Shown here: piece by piece, positions 32,756-42,560 of the stretch | Layout: every line of letters begins with the position of its first letter | How positions within the stretch are numbered: the first letter of the stretch is position 1 | Assembly (NCBI RefSeq): GCF_002813445.1 | Contig: NZ_PHHD01000001.1 | Span: 6,386,001-6,450,000 of the forward strand | Source of the DNA: Pseudomonas tolaasii NCPPB 2192 | GTDB lineage: Bacteria; Pseudomonadota; Gammaproteobacteria; Pseudomonadales; Pseudomonadaceae | Length of the DNA: 64,000 bases | Direction of reading: 5' to 3' | The notes under the pieces: generated by a model | Seen by the model: only the letters and a program-made list of their open reading frames with translations | Told to the model about the DNA's origin: nothing | Databases searched by the model: none | Translations under genes and position numbers: made by a program

Positions 32756-34177
32756 TTATTTTCGTGAGGCGATTTTTGCCGTTGCCGGTTCCAGGGACTC
32801 CCGCTCCCGATCAAATGCCAAGTAATACTTGTTCACGCTATTAACATAGCTGACGCCGGCCATGCCCACTTGCTCCATGGCAATACGTTCGACCTGGAAG
32901 AACCACTGGTTGGGGTTCAGCCCTCGGCGACGTGCCTCCGCACGCATGCCCTGCACCCGCTCCGGCCCCATGTTGTAAGCCGCCAGCACAAAGGCCATGC
33001 GCTCGCGCTCGTTCAATTTGGGGCTGGCGAAAAATTTGCGACGGATCATCGCCAGATAGCGTGCGCCGGCCTGCACATTGCTGTCGAGATTCTCGATATT
33101 GTTGACCCCCACCCGTTGCGCCGCCGACGGTGTGATCTGCATCAGGCCGGTTGGCCCCCCACTGTTGCGTGCGCCGGGGTCCAGCGCAGACTCCTTGTAG
33201 GCCAGCGCGGCAAGATTCAGCCAGTCCATACCCTGCTCGCGTGCGTGCTTTTGCAGGACCGGGCGCAGTTTTTCCAGACGCTGGCGGTCGGCACGGGCCA
33301 ATGGATTGCGTACCTGATACAGGCGTCGGTAAATACGCTGGAAGGCCACATCCTGATCAGAGGGTGTGTGATAGGTCTTGAGAAACCGGTCAATACTGGC
33401 GCGCAACATCGAAGCATCCTGGCGTACAAACCAGTACTCATCGCCGGGCTCGCTGATTGCCACCTGCCGGTCAAAACGCAGTTTGGGCAGGATTTTCGAC
33501 CACCGCTCGGCAATCGGTTTTTCGACGATGGTCAGGTGAAAGATCCCGGCCTGAACCATTTCCAGCACATCTTCCACAGCCAGTGTCGGGTCGACCCACT
33601 CGACCTTCACCGGCGGCCTTTTATGCAGCGCCAGTTGTTGGTTGACCTGACTGATTGCATCGGCCGCCGCGCTGCCGGTGGTCAGCGCCAGTGTGCGCCC
33701 GGACAACTGCTCCAACTTGGTAAAACGCCGCTCCCCCTTCACCCCCACCAGCCACAACGGCACATCGCTGGCGATCGGGTCGCTGGTGCTGATCTTGTGT
33801 GCGGCCTTTACATCGAGCAATTCGCCGGGCGCCACCAAGTCGCCCTCGCCACGGGCCAGCGCGCCAAGCAACTGGTCCTTGGCCTTGGGGATAATCTTGA
33901 GGTTGATTTCTTCGCCGTCACGGGCGTGGCCGTTCAGGTATTGCTCGAAGGCACGCAGGCGATGGTATTCGACACCGATGGCCTGGCCCTGGACTTCACC
34001 GGAACTGTTGCGGCTTTGGTTGACCAACACGCGCAGGGTGCGGCTGGAACGGATTTGCGCCAGGTCGCGCACTTTACCGGGCTTGGTCACTTCCAGCGGC
34101 CCGTCCAGACGCGCAACCGCCGCAGTGGGCAGCAGCAGCGTCAGGCACAACATAAGCAACGCCGAGGGTCGGATCAT
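32756..34177 (-). CDS. MltF-like membrane-bound lytic transglycosylase
   Basis: A 473-aa periplasmic enzyme. Signal peptide (1-22), a solute-binding-protein-like domain (about 45-270; TLRVLVNQSRN, LALTTGSAAADAI), and a C-terminal SLT lysozyme-like domain (about 300-450). The catalytic glutamate lies in AALAYKESALDP, followed by GPTGLMQITPSAA and AYNMGPERV, the other SLT motifs. It cleaves peptidoglycan glycan strands. ATG 34177 has GGAG five bases before it. It appears to be an MltF paralogue rather than MltF itself (inference). Confidence 0.92.
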   Translation of the reverse strand: MIRPSALLMLCLTLLLPTAAVARLDGPLEVTKPGKVRDLAQIRSSRTLRVLVNQSRNSSGEVQGQAIGVEYHRLRAFEQYLNGHARDGEEINLKIIPKAKDQLLGALARGEGDLVAPGELLDVKAAHKISTSDPIASDVPLWLVGVKGERRFTKLEQLSGRTLALTTGSAAADAISQVNQQLALHKRPPVKVEWVDPTLAVEDVLEMVQAGIFHLTIVEKPIAERWSKILPKLRFDRQVAISEPGDEYWFVRQDASMLRASIDRFLKTYHTPSDQDVAFQRIYRRLYQVRNPLARADRQRLEKLRPVLQKHAREQGMDWLNLAALAYKESALDPGARNSGGPTGLMQITPSAAQRVGVNNIENLDSNVQAGARYLAMIRRKFFASPKLNERERMAFVLAAYNMGPERVQGMRAEARRRGLNPNQWFFQVERIAMEQVGMAGVSYVNSVNKYYLAFDRERESLEPATAKIASRK

Positions 34178-34413
34178 CCGCTCTCCGGAAAGAATACTGG
34201 CCAGTGCCATCGTGAAAAACGAGACGCTGGGGGTCAGAAACAGAGCGCTTTATGCGCAGGCTTTGCGTGCAATGGCGGCAGGGTGGAAGGCTTTCAACAA
34301 ACCACAATGTCGCTTGCGACGTTCAAAGACAGCTATAACTCGTTGTAGTTCTTCGTTTTTCTTATAAATCTACAGCTCTGATATGCTTTCCGGCCGCAGG
34401 CGGAGATAGCACC

Positions 34414-35220
34414 ATGCAACTCATTGATATCGGCGTCAACCTGACCAACCCCAGTTTCGACGAGAGGCATCAGGCCGTTCTCGACCGCGCCTACGCCGCC
34501 GGCGTGCAACAGTTGGTGCTCACCGGCACCAGTGTGGGAGGCAGTGAACAGGCCCTGGAACTGTGCGAAAAACTCGACGAAAGTGGCCAGCGTCTGTTCA
34601 GCACCGCCGGCATCCACCCCCACTCCGCCAGCGACTGGAACGGCGACAGCGCTCGGCGCCTGCGCGGTTTGCTCAATGAACCGCGCGTGCGCGCCGTGGG
34701 TGAATGCGGTCTGGATTTCAACCGCGACTTTTCACCGCGCCCGCAACAGGAAAAAGTCCTCGAAGAGCACCTGGCCCTGGCCGTTGAGCTGAAGCTGCCG
34801 GTATTTCTGCACGAACGCGACGCCAATCAGCGCCTGCTGGAAATCCTCAAGGACTATCGCGACCACCTGACCGCCGCCGTGGTGCATTGCTTCACCGGTG
34901 AGCAACAGGCGCTGTTCAGCTACCTCGACCTCGACTTGCACATTGGCATCACCGGCTGGATCTGCGACGAGCGCCGTGGGACACACCTGCATCCGCTTGT
35001 AAGGGAAATTCCCCGTGGTCGTCTGATGCTGGAAAGCGATGCGCCCTACCTGTTGCCCCGTACCTTGCGCCCCAAGCCGAAAAACGGTCGCAACGAACCG
35101 GCCTATCTGCCGGAAGTACTGCGCGAAGTCGCCCTGCATCGCAACGAGACGGCCCAAGAGCTGGCCGAACACAGCACCGCCTGCGCCCGGGCATTTTTCG
35201 GGCTGCCTGCCGTGGATTGA
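34414..35220 (+). CDS. tatD: TatD-family metal-dependent DNase
   Basis: A 268-aa TIM-barrel nuclease (3'-5' exonuclease class) acting in DNA repair and fragmentation. It begins with IDIGVNLTN, where the usual HxH metal pair is replaced exactly as in E. coli TatD itself. STAGIHPH, GECGLDFNRD, LHERDA, VHCFTG and ESDAPYLLPR follow in order, giving the metal ligands. It is monocistronic, with the chemoreceptor gene 96 bp downstream. Confidence 0.94.
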   Translation: MQLIDIGVNLTNPSFDERHQAVLDRAYAAGVQQLVLTGTSVGGSEQALELCEKLDESGQRLFSTAGIHPHSASDWNGDSARRLRGLLNEPRVRAVGECGLDFNRDFSPRPQQEKVLEEHLALAVELKLPVFLHERDANQRLLEILKDYRDHLTAAVVHCFTGEQQALFSYLDLDLHIGITGWICDERRGTHLHPLVREIPRGRLMLESDAPYLLPRTLRPKPKNGRNEPAYLPEVLREVALHRNETAQELAEHSTACARAFFGLPAVD

Positions 35221-35316
35221 TGCGGCGCATTGACCCATGTCAAAACCGGCTTTCTGAGTAGCGGCACAATAATGGCACCTTGCCAATGCTGTTTCCGCTA
35301 TCAGAGAAAACCTTCC

Positions 35317-36798
35317 ATGGGTGCCTGGCTTAGCAATATCTCGCTGAAATACAAATTCTGGGCCGTCAACGCGGTCGCTTTCATCACCACACTGTTGCTG
35401 GTGCTGTACGCCGTGCAGCTCGAACAACAGGCACGCAACGATGCGGCCCAAGCCGCGGCACAGGCGCAGGCGCGTTTGCTCAATGCCTGGCCGGCCGACA
35501 AGCCATTGCCCAAAGGCGAGCATTGGCTGACATTTGAACGCGGCCAGATCCCACAGGTTGATAAGCAGGATCTGTCAGCCCTCAGCACAGCCAACGGCTG
35601 GGTTGAGCTCAATCACATGCCGTTGTTCGGCGAAAACCCGCTGATCGGTGCCGAGGTCATCACCCGCGCCGATGGGCAATACGTCGCCGTGCTGGCCTTT
35701 GGGCGCAGCTTGAGCCAGGTGTTTGGCGAACGCTTCGCCAACTATGCGGTGGCGGTATTGATTTTGATGTTGGCGATGCTCGGCGCCTCGCAGCTGCTGA
35801 TCCGCTTCCTCCTCAGCCAGCTTAATACGCTCAAGGACGTGATGCTGCACGTCGAAAAAACCGGCGACCTGTCGGCGCGTGTGCCTCTGGCGTGCAAGGA
35901 CGAAGTCGGTCAAATGGCCAGCGCCTTCAACGCCATGCAGGCCGGCTACCAGCGAGTGGTCAACACGGTGGCACGCACCGCGCGCCAACTGGATGAAGGT
36001 GCGGCGCGCCTGGCCAGCAGCATGAACGAAGTGCAGCACGGCATGCTCGGCCAACAAAGCGAGACCGACCAGGCCGCCACCGCCATCAATGAAATGACCG
36101 CCACCGTCTACCACATCGCCCAGCACGCCGGCGCCACCCGCGACCTGTCCCAAACCGCCGACACCCTCGCCGGCAGCGGCCAGGAAGTAGTAAGCCGCGT
36201 GCAACGCTCGATCGCCGGGCTGTCCACCGGCGTGCAACAAACCGCCGAAATGATCCAGAAACTTGCCGAAGACAGCCAGAAAATCAACGGCGTCGTGGGT
36301 GTGATCCACAGCATCGCCGAACAGACCAACCTGCTCGCCCTCAACGCCGCCATCGAGGCCGCACGTGCCGGCGAAATGGGTCGTGGTTTTGCCGTGGTCG
36401 CCGACGAAGTGCGCAATCTGGCCAAACGCGTGCAAAGCTCCACCGACGAAATCACCCGGATGGTCTCGGCGCTGCAAGCCGGCACTCGCGACGCGGTGGA
36501 CTTCATGCAGGAAAGCTCATTCAAGGCCGACGACTGTGTGCAACAGGCCCAGGAAGCTGGTGCTGCCCTAGCCGACATCACCGGCGCCGTGGCGCAGATG
36601 CGCGAGAGCAACACCCAGATCGCTGTCGCCGCCGAACAGCAAAGCCACGTGGCCGAAGAAATGAATCGTGCGGTGGTGAGCATTCGCGATGTGACCGAAA
36701 ACACCGTGCAACAGACTGTGGATTCGGCGACTACCAGCAATGAACTGGCGACCCTGGCTGGCGAGTTGAGCAAGGCAATTGGGCAACTGAAGCTGTAA
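35317..36798 (+). CDS. Methyl-accepting chemotaxis protein
   Basis: A 493-aa chemoreceptor. A first membrane helix at about 12-32 is followed by a short periplasmic sensor (about 33-140), a second helix (about 143-165), HAMP (about 168-220), and the signalling hairpin with the invariant tip EQTNLLALNAAIEAARAGE. No CheR-binding pentapeptide ends the protein. The ligand is unknown; the sensor is short and not of a type I recognise. ATG 35317 is preferred to 35230, which would precede the membrane helix with 29 non-typical residues. Confidence 0.93.
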   Translation: MGAWLSNISLKYKFWAVNAVAFITTLLLVLYAVQLEQQARNDAAQAAAQAQARLLNAWPADKPLPKGEHWLTFERGQIPQVDKQDLSALSTANGWVELNHMPLFGENPLIGAEVITRADGQYVAVLAFGRSLSQVFGERFANYAVAVLILMLAMLGASQLLIRFLLSQLNTLKDVMLHVEKTGDLSARVPLACKDEVGQMASAFNAMQAGYQRVVNTVARTARQLDEGAARLASSMNEVQHGMLGQQSETDQAATAINEMTATVYHIAQHAGATRDLSQTADTLAGSGQEVVSRVQRSIAGLSTGVQQTAEMIQKLAEDSQKINGVVGVIHSIAEQTNLLALNAAIEAARAGEMGRGFAVVADEVRNLAKRVQSSTDEITRMVSALQAGTRDAVDFMQESSFKADDCVQQAQEAGAALADITGAVAQMRESNTQIAVAAEQQSHVAEEMNRAVVSIRDVTENTVQQTVDSATTSNELATLAGELSKAIGQLKL

Positions 36799-37011
36799 GG
36801 CTTTTCAACCTGTAATCCTGCACCTACACACGCCCTTCCATTTGCCGAAGTTTTCAGCGAAACGCCCTACCCGTTTGCGCGAATAGCGCCGACTTCTTTT
36901 CCTTACGAACCTCTGCAAAGTCCTTCGCCTGATCACACAGTGCGAGGGATTGCAGATGGTTTTTTTCATGAGTGTCTTGGTCACGGCTCCTCCCCTCTGG
37001 AGGCGCGGCGA

Positions 37012-40000
37012 ATGACCCATGCCCCCCACATCACCTTTATCGAACACGAACTCAATGGCTTCCATCAGAGCCTGGCGGTGTATCGCCAGCAGTTGGGCGC
37101 CTGGTATTCGCGTGCGCTGGATTCCGCCAGCCATGCCGCGGATCTGCCGTCGCTGCTGGGAATTGAGCGGGTGTTGCGGGTGGGCGACTCACAAACGTCG
37201 GTGAGTGCCACTGACCCGAACTTTGTGGGCACCGTGGTCATGTGCCCGCTGGGTGGCGAGTTGAAGATCGAGAGCACGTTCGAGTCGGTGTATGACGTGC
37301 CAATCGGCAGTATCCCGGTGGAAGTGATCGACCTGGACGACGGCAGTTCTACCCTCGTGATGCTGGACGAGCACGGCAAGGGCTCACACCACTGCGCGGC
37401 GGGCAAACGCTACCAGGTGCGGGTGCAGGGCGGCGTTTCCGAGCAACAGGTGGACGCGCTGTTTGCCTCCTACGCCGGGCTGACGGCGGACCTGGAACAG
37501 TGGCTGCGCGAGCAATGGAAAGACTTCAAACCCTATTGGCAGCAATCCACCGCCAGCGCGATCGGCAGTGGCGTTCTGGCGGGCAGTTGGGCGGCGATCA
37601 AGGAGGTATGGGACAGCATCAGGCTGGTGCAGGCAATTCTTGAAGACCCGCTGAAGTTTGGCGAGCAACTCGGCGATCAGGCCGCCAAGTTGGCGCAAAT
37701 CGCCACAGACGCGCCCCAGGTCATGGAAAAGGCCATGTTGCTGGCCAGTGATGAGGCCGCGCTGTACCTGATGGTGCGCACGGCGATGCTCTGGCTCGAC
37801 GCACTGCCCCCCGGCGAGATGGCCGAGGTCGGGGCCGGGTTTGTGGTGTCGCTGCTGATTGATCTGGTGATTGGCGCGGTGCTGACCCTCGCGCTGCCGG
37901 CGGCGGGCGTGGCCTATTTGGGTTTGCGCCTGGTCAAGCTTGGCGCGCGGATCCTGGAGGCCGCGGTGGGGTTTGTCCGCAACCTGCTCGGCATCCTGAC
38001 GAAGTTCATGCAGGCGGTGGATCGCTACAAGGCGGTGGCGGTTCGCGGTGTGGTCGGCGGGTTGAAGCAGGGCACGATGCAGATGCGCTGGCGGGCTCGC
38101 CAGAACGCGGTGCTGAAGCAAAAAGAACACGTAGACGACGTGCCTGCCTCGGGCAAAAACCCCGCAGGCGACGCCGCTGCGCCGGCCGATAAAACCGTCA
38201 CCCACGGCTGCCCGGTGTCGATGGTCACCGGCGAGGAATTGCTGACCCTGACCGATGGCACGCTGGACGGCATCTTGCCGTTTGAGTGGACGCGGTTGTA
38301 CCGCACCAGTGCCGTGGACATCGATTGTGGCCTGGGGTTTGGCTGGAGCCATTCGCTGGCGCACCGGCTGGTGGTGGCCGGTGATTCGGTGGTGTGGACG
38401 GATCACGAAAACCGCATCACCGAGTTTCCGCTGCCCACGGTTTCCCGCCCTGCTATCACCAACAGCCTGGCTGAGGCGGCGATTTATCTGGGCTCGTCTC
38501 CCGATGAGCTGGTGCTGGCCCAGGACGCGCGGTTTTATCACTTTCGCGACGGCGCGCTGACGGCGATCAGCGATGCGTATGACAACCGCCTGCAGGTTTT
38601 ACGGGGCTATTCGGGCCGGGTTGAGCGGCTGGACAACGGCATCGGGCGATCGCTGTTTCTGCGCTATAAACATGGCCGCATTGTGGCAGTGGAGTATCAG
38701 ATTCAGCGCGCCGAGGGGCCGGGCGAGTTTGTCTGGAGGACAGAGCAAACCGTCGTTTCCTACGCCTATGACGACGCCGGACGACTGGTCTCAGCGACCA
38801 ATGCTGCAGGCGAAAGCGAGGTTTACCGGTACGACGACCAGCACGTCATTCTTGAACGCCAACTGGCCGGTGGGGCGAGTTTCTTTTGGGCGTGGGAAAG
38901 GTCCGGCAAGGCGGCCCGATGTGTCCGGCATTGGGCCAGTTTTTCGCAGATGGACACGCGTTATGCCTGGGGTGATGACGGCCAGGTCACCGTCCACAAC
39001 GCCGACGGCAGCACGGAAGTCTACGTGCATGACAGCCGCGCGCGGCTGGTGCAGCGTATCGATCCGGATGGCGCCGAGCATTTCAAATCCTACGACGACA
39101 AGGGCCGGCTGACGGTCGAGCAAGACCCGCTGGGCGCGGTGACGGCGTATCAATACGACGACGCCGGGCGCTTGGTGGCGTTGTTTCCCGGCGACGACGA
39201 GCCGACTTCCTACGAGCATGACAACGGTTTCGTACGGGTTGTGCGGCGTGGGGAGGCGGCGTGGAAGTACGAGCGTAATGATCAGGGCGATGTCACGCGC
39301 AAGATCGATCCTGATGGCAGCGTTACCGACTACAGCTACAACAAATACGGGCAGTTGACCGGCGTTTGGTACCCCGACCACAGCTGTCATCGGTTGGTGT
39401 GGAATGAGCGTGGGCAGTTGGTTGAGGAACAGCTGCCCAATGGTGGGGTCAGGCGGTATCGCTATGACGATTTGGGGCGGCAGGTTGGGCGGGAGGATGA
39501 ATACGGCGCGCTGACGCAGTACCAGCTGGACAGTGTGGGTCGGTTGGTTCGTGTGGTTCTGCCGGGCGGCACGACGCGGGAATACAGCTACAACCCCTAC
39601 GGAAAAATCACCGCTGAACGCGATGAGCTGGGGCACGTCACCCGCTACGAATACGGCGACGGCCTGCACCTGATCAGTCGTCGTATTAATTCCGACGGCA
39701 CCCAGGTCAAGTATCGCTACGACAACACTCGGTTGCTGCTGACCGAGATTGAAAACGAAGTCGGCGAAACCTATCGCCTGAATTACCACCCCAACGGCCT
39801 GATCCAGCAGGAAACCGGCTTTGATGGCCAACGCACCGCGTACGTCTACGACCTCAACGGCAACCTGCAGGAAAAAACCGAACACGGCGACGATGGCAGT
39901 CAGCTGGTTACCCGCTACACGCGAGACCACGCCGGCCGCCTTGTCAGAAAAACCCTCCCCGATGGCAAAACCGTCGATTACACCTACGACCGCCAAGGCA

Positions 40001-41649
40001 ACCTCCTCGGTGTCAACGACGGCCACTGGGCGCTGGCCTACGAGTACGACAGTCAAAACCGCCTCACCGCCGAACACCAGGGCTGGGGCACCCTGCGCTA
40101 TGGCTACGACGCCTGCGGCCAACTGAAAAACCTGCGCCTGCCGGACAACAACCGGCTCACCTTCCACCACGGAAAAGGCGGCGACCTCAGCACCGTCGGC
40201 CTGAACGGCGCGCCCCTCACCTCCCACCTGTTCAAGGCAGGCCGCGAGCGCCAGCGCCAGCAAGGCCAACTCATCAGCCACTACGGGTACGACGAACAAA
40301 ACCGCCTGCACGCCCACGCCGTCACCCAGCAACGGCATGATGTTTATGAGCGCCACTACCACTACGACAAAACCGGCAACCTCAGCCGCATCCTCGACAC
40401 CCGCAAGGGCGAACGTCGTTACCAATACGACCCCCTCGCCCGCCTGACCCGCGTCGATCACACACAAGACGGACAGGAACGTTTCGGCCACGACCCGGCA
40501 GGCAACCTGCTGATGCAGGACCGCCCCGGCCCGGACATCGTGGCGGGCAATCGGCTGGCGATACAGGGGGATCATCATTACGACTATGACGCGTTCGGCA
40601 ATCTGATCCGCGAACGGCGTGGCAAAGACCACAAACTCGTCACCGAATACCGCTACGACTGCCAACACCGGCTGATCGGCATCACCCGACCAGACGGCCA
40701 AACCGCCAGCTATCGCTACGACCCGTTCGGCCGACGCATCAGCAAAACCGTCGACGGCAAAACCACCGAGTTTTTCTGGCAAGGCGACAAACTCATCGCC
40801 GAACACCACGCCGATCGCCATCGCAGCTATATCTACGAACCCGACAGCTTCCGCCCGCTGGCCCTGCTCGACGGCTTCGGCCCAAAAGCCACCCAGCCTT
40901 TCTATTACCAGCTAGACCACCTCGGCACCCCGCAGGAACTCACCGCCCCCAACGGTGAAATCGTCTGGTCCGCCCACTACAAGGCCTACGGCAAAATCAG
41001 CCGGTTGGACGCAAGCAAAATCGACAACCCGCTACGCTTCCAGGGCCAATACTTCGACCCCAAAAGCGGCCTGCACTACAATCGCCATCGCTACTACAAT
41101 CCGGATCTGGGCCGTTACCTGACACCGGATCCGGTGAAGCTGGCGGGTGGGATCAATGCGTACCAGTACGTGCCTAATCCTACGAGGTGGGTAGACCCAC
41201 TGGGGCTAAATGCTAATTGCCCCGGCCTTGGAAATAAAAGCCCAACCTGCGCTAAGCACAAAGAACCTGCTGCACCTCAAATCTCACGTAAAGGCGCATT
41301 TAGAGAAGCAAAAAGAGATGCCAATATACCGATGTCTCAACAACCTGATGTACTGATAGATTCTGACTCCGGGCTAGGCAAACAATATGAGATAGTGAAA
41401 ATGACGGATATTAATGGCCGGAAAACTCTAAATAGCTACGGAAAGCCTATCAATACGAGGCAATACCAATATACGAGAGCAGACGGTTCTATAGTTCTAA
41501 TCCAAGATCATTCAGCTGGACATAAATTCGGAGCAAAAGACGGTCAAGGCGACCAAGGGGCTCATTTTAACCTGCGCCCTATTGACACACCGCGAACCGG
41601 AAAAATTCCAGGAACAAAAGACCACTATTTATTTAAGGAGAAAAAATGA
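37012..41649 (+). CDS. Rhs polymorphic toxin with C-terminal HNH/endonuclease VII-like nuclease tip
   Basis: A 1545-aa Rhs protein. Residues 1-270 are an unassigned N-terminal region, about 276-312 hydrophobic helices, about 396-470 a DUF6531-like segment (THGCPVSMVTGEE), and then a long series of YD repeats. The Rhs core ends at DPLGL (1395-1399). The 146-residue tip has an Endo VII/HNH pattern: Glu in FREAKRD (about 1430), DHSAGH (1499-1504) and His1518, which fits the EHHH-type nuclease toxins. GC drops clearly after the core. GGAGG precedes ATG 37012. No PAAR, VgrG or Eag adaptor gene is nearby. The stop overlaps the immunity gene (ATGA). Confidence 0.93.
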   Translation: MTHAPHITFIEHELNGFHQSLAVYRQQLGAWYSRALDSASHAADLPSLLGIERVLRVGDSQTSVSATDPNFVGTVVMCPLGGELKIESTFESVYDVPIGSIPVEVIDLDDGSSTLVMLDEHGKGSHHCAAGKRYQVRVQGGVSEQQVDALFASYAGLTADLEQWLREQWKDFKPYWQQSTASAIGSGVLAGSWAAIKEVWDSIRLVQAILEDPLKFGEQLGDQAAKLAQIATDAPQVMEKAMLLASDEAALYLMVRTAMLWLDALPPGEMAEVGAGFVVSLLIDLVIGAVLTLALPAAGVAYLGLRLVKLGARILEAAVGFVRNLLGILTKFMQAVDRYKAVAVRGVVGGLKQGTMQMRWRARQNAVLKQKEHVDDVPASGKNPAGDAAAPADKTVTHGCPVSMVTGEELLTLTDGTLDGILPFEWTRLYRTSAVDIDCGLGFGWSHSLAHRLVVAGDSVVWTDHENRITEFPLPTVSRPAITNSLAEAAIYLGSSPDELVLAQDARFYHFRDGALTAISDAYDNRLQVLRGYSGRVERLDNGIGRSLFLRYKHGRIVAVEYQIQRAEGPGEFVWRTEQTVVSYAYDDAGRLVSATNAAGESEVYRYDDQHVILERQLAGGASFFWAWERSGKAARCVRHWASFSQMDTRYAWGDDGQVTVHNADGSTEVYVHDSRARLVQRIDPDGAEHFKSYDDKGRLTVEQDPLGAVTAYQYDDAGRLVALFPGDDEPTSYEHDNGFVRVVRRGEAAWKYERNDQGDVTRKIDPDGSVTDYSYNKYGQLTGVWYPDHSCHRLVWNERGQLVEEQLPNGGVRRYRYDDLGRQVGREDEYGALTQYQLDSVGRLVRVVLPGGTTREYSYNPYGKITAERDELGHVTRYEYGDGLHLISRRINSDGTQVKYRYDNTRLLLTEIENEVGETYRLNYHPNGLIQQETGFDGQRTAYVYDLNGNLQEKTEHGDDGSQLVTRYTRDHAGRLVRKTLPDGKTVDYTYDRQGNLLGVNDGHWALAYEYDSQNRLTAEHQGWGTLRYGYDACGQLKNLRLPDNNRLTFHHGKGGDLSTVGLNGAPLTSHLFKAGRERQRQQGQLISHYGYDEQNRLHAHAVTQQRHDVYERHYHYDKTGNLSRILDTRKGERRYQYDPLARLTRVDHTQDGQERFGHDPAGNLLMQDRPGPDIVAGNRLAIQGDHHYDYDAFGNLIRERRGKDHKLVTEYRYDCQHRLIGITRPDGQTASYRYDPFGRRISKTVDGKTTEFFWQGDKLIAEHHADRHRSYIYEPDSFRPLALLDGFGPKATQPFYYQLDHLGTPQELTAPNGEIVWSAHYKAYGKISRLDASKIDNPLRFQGQYFDPKSGLHYNRHRYYNPDLGRYLTPDPVKLAGGINAYQYVPNPTRWVDPLGLNANCPGLGNKSPTCAKHKEPAAPQISRKGAFREAKRDANIPMSQQPDVLIDSDSGLGKQYEIVKMTDINGRKTLNSYGKPINTRQYQYTRADGSIVLIQDHSAGHKFGAKDGQGDQGAHFNLRPIDTPRTGKIPGTKDHYLFKEKK

Positions 41650-42071
41650 AATACTGGAACGATATCGATGGAACTATATTTTTTAACCAATTGTTCAGCA
41701 AGCCAATTGAAATCGGCAGTGCCTACATACATTCGCTACATATAAAAAATGATCAAAATGATTTTGGCATCGGCTTTGACATCCCAGAATTCCCTGACCA
41801 CCTGCCAGAAAAATGGAGAGATAAAGGATATAACACATGTAGAGTTGGGTTAACCTGTTCCGACATCACTGACTTAAAAATTATAAATCTTCCCCAAAAA
41901 GAAATTTTCATCTTAGAAATAAAACAAGAAGCTGACCAGTTCAGCTTCACTGCTCAATCGAAAAATGCAACTATTGAGTTAAAAGCTAGATGGCTATCCC
42001 TTTCCGGACCTTCAGTTTATATGAACTGCCCTGTGGCTGAAGAACACAACGGGCCAAACGACGGTCTATAA
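41646..42071 (+). CDS. Cognate immunity protein, Imm50-like
   Basis: A 141-aa cytoplasmic protein encoded directly behind the Rhs toxin with a four-base ATGA overlap, the standard place for an immunity gene. The wording YWNDIDG, FDIPEFPDHLPEKW and TCRVGLTCSDI resembles the Imm50 family as I remember it. It is notably AT-rich with many Lys and Ile codons, like the toxin tip and unlike neighbours, indicating joint horizontal acquisition. Toxin neutralisation is inferred from position. Confidence 0.85.
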   Translation: MKYWNDIDGTIFFNQLFSKPIEIGSAYIHSLHIKNDQNDFGIGFDIPEFPDHLPEKWRDKGYNTCRVGLTCSDITDLKIINLPQKEIFILEIKQEADQFSFTAQSKNATIELKARWLSLSGPSVYMNCPVAEEHNGPNDGL

Positions 42072-42194
42072 AAAAGCCATGACTTACTCACAACATAGTG
42101 CCTATAAGAGTTATAGCAAACGTCAATTCGCCCCCGCGCCACCCCCCACCTAAACTCCGCCCATAACGTTTCAACGGACAGAGGATTCACCACC

Positions 42195-42557
42195 ATGGGC
42201 AAACGTCACCCCAACCTTCCCGCCTGGCAATGGCGCAACTACCCGCAAAATCATCAGCACCCGACCAACCTGGCGCTGCACCTGATTGCAGTGCCTCTGT
42301 TCATCATCGGGTTTCTGCTGATCGTTTCCGGCGTGTTCAGCTTGAGCCTCACCAGTTTCGCCGTCGGCGTGATTGGCATTTTCGCCGGCCTGGCATTGCA
42401 GCGTCATGGCCATAGCCTGGAGGCTCAGGCCAGTGAGCCGTTCAGTGATCGAAAAGATGCCGTGCAACGGCTGGTGGTCGAGCAGTTTGTAACCTTTCCG
42501 CGTTTTGTATTGAGCGGCGGCTGGTGGCGGGCCTGGCGCCAGCGCCACCGGCATTGA
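42195..42557 (+). CDS. Mpo1-like (DUF962) membrane protein
   Basis: A 120-aa inner-membrane protein with two hydrophobic hairpin helices (LIAVPLFIIGFLLIVSG, FAVGVIGIFAGLAL). The histidines of the family are present in HQHPTNLALH and QRHGHSLE; in yeast Mpo1 such histidines bind iron for alpha-oxidation of 2-hydroxy fatty acids. Whether this short version has that activity is unknown. Alone after the toxin island; convergent with the thioesterase gene, stops three bases apart. Confidence 0.82.
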   Translation: MGKRHPNLPAWQWRNYPQNHQHPTNLALHLIAVPLFIIGFLLIVSGVFSLSLTSFAVGVIGIFAGLALQRHGHSLEAQASEPFSDRKDAVQRLVVEQFVTFPRFVLSGGWWRAWRQRHRH

Positions 42558-42560
42558 GGA

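Noticed and set aside
38791..40821. 676-aa minus-strand frame inside the rhs gene
   Set aside because: It is the mirror of YD-repeat codons in a GC-rich gene. Its Val-rich composition and lack of motifs mark it as a shadow.
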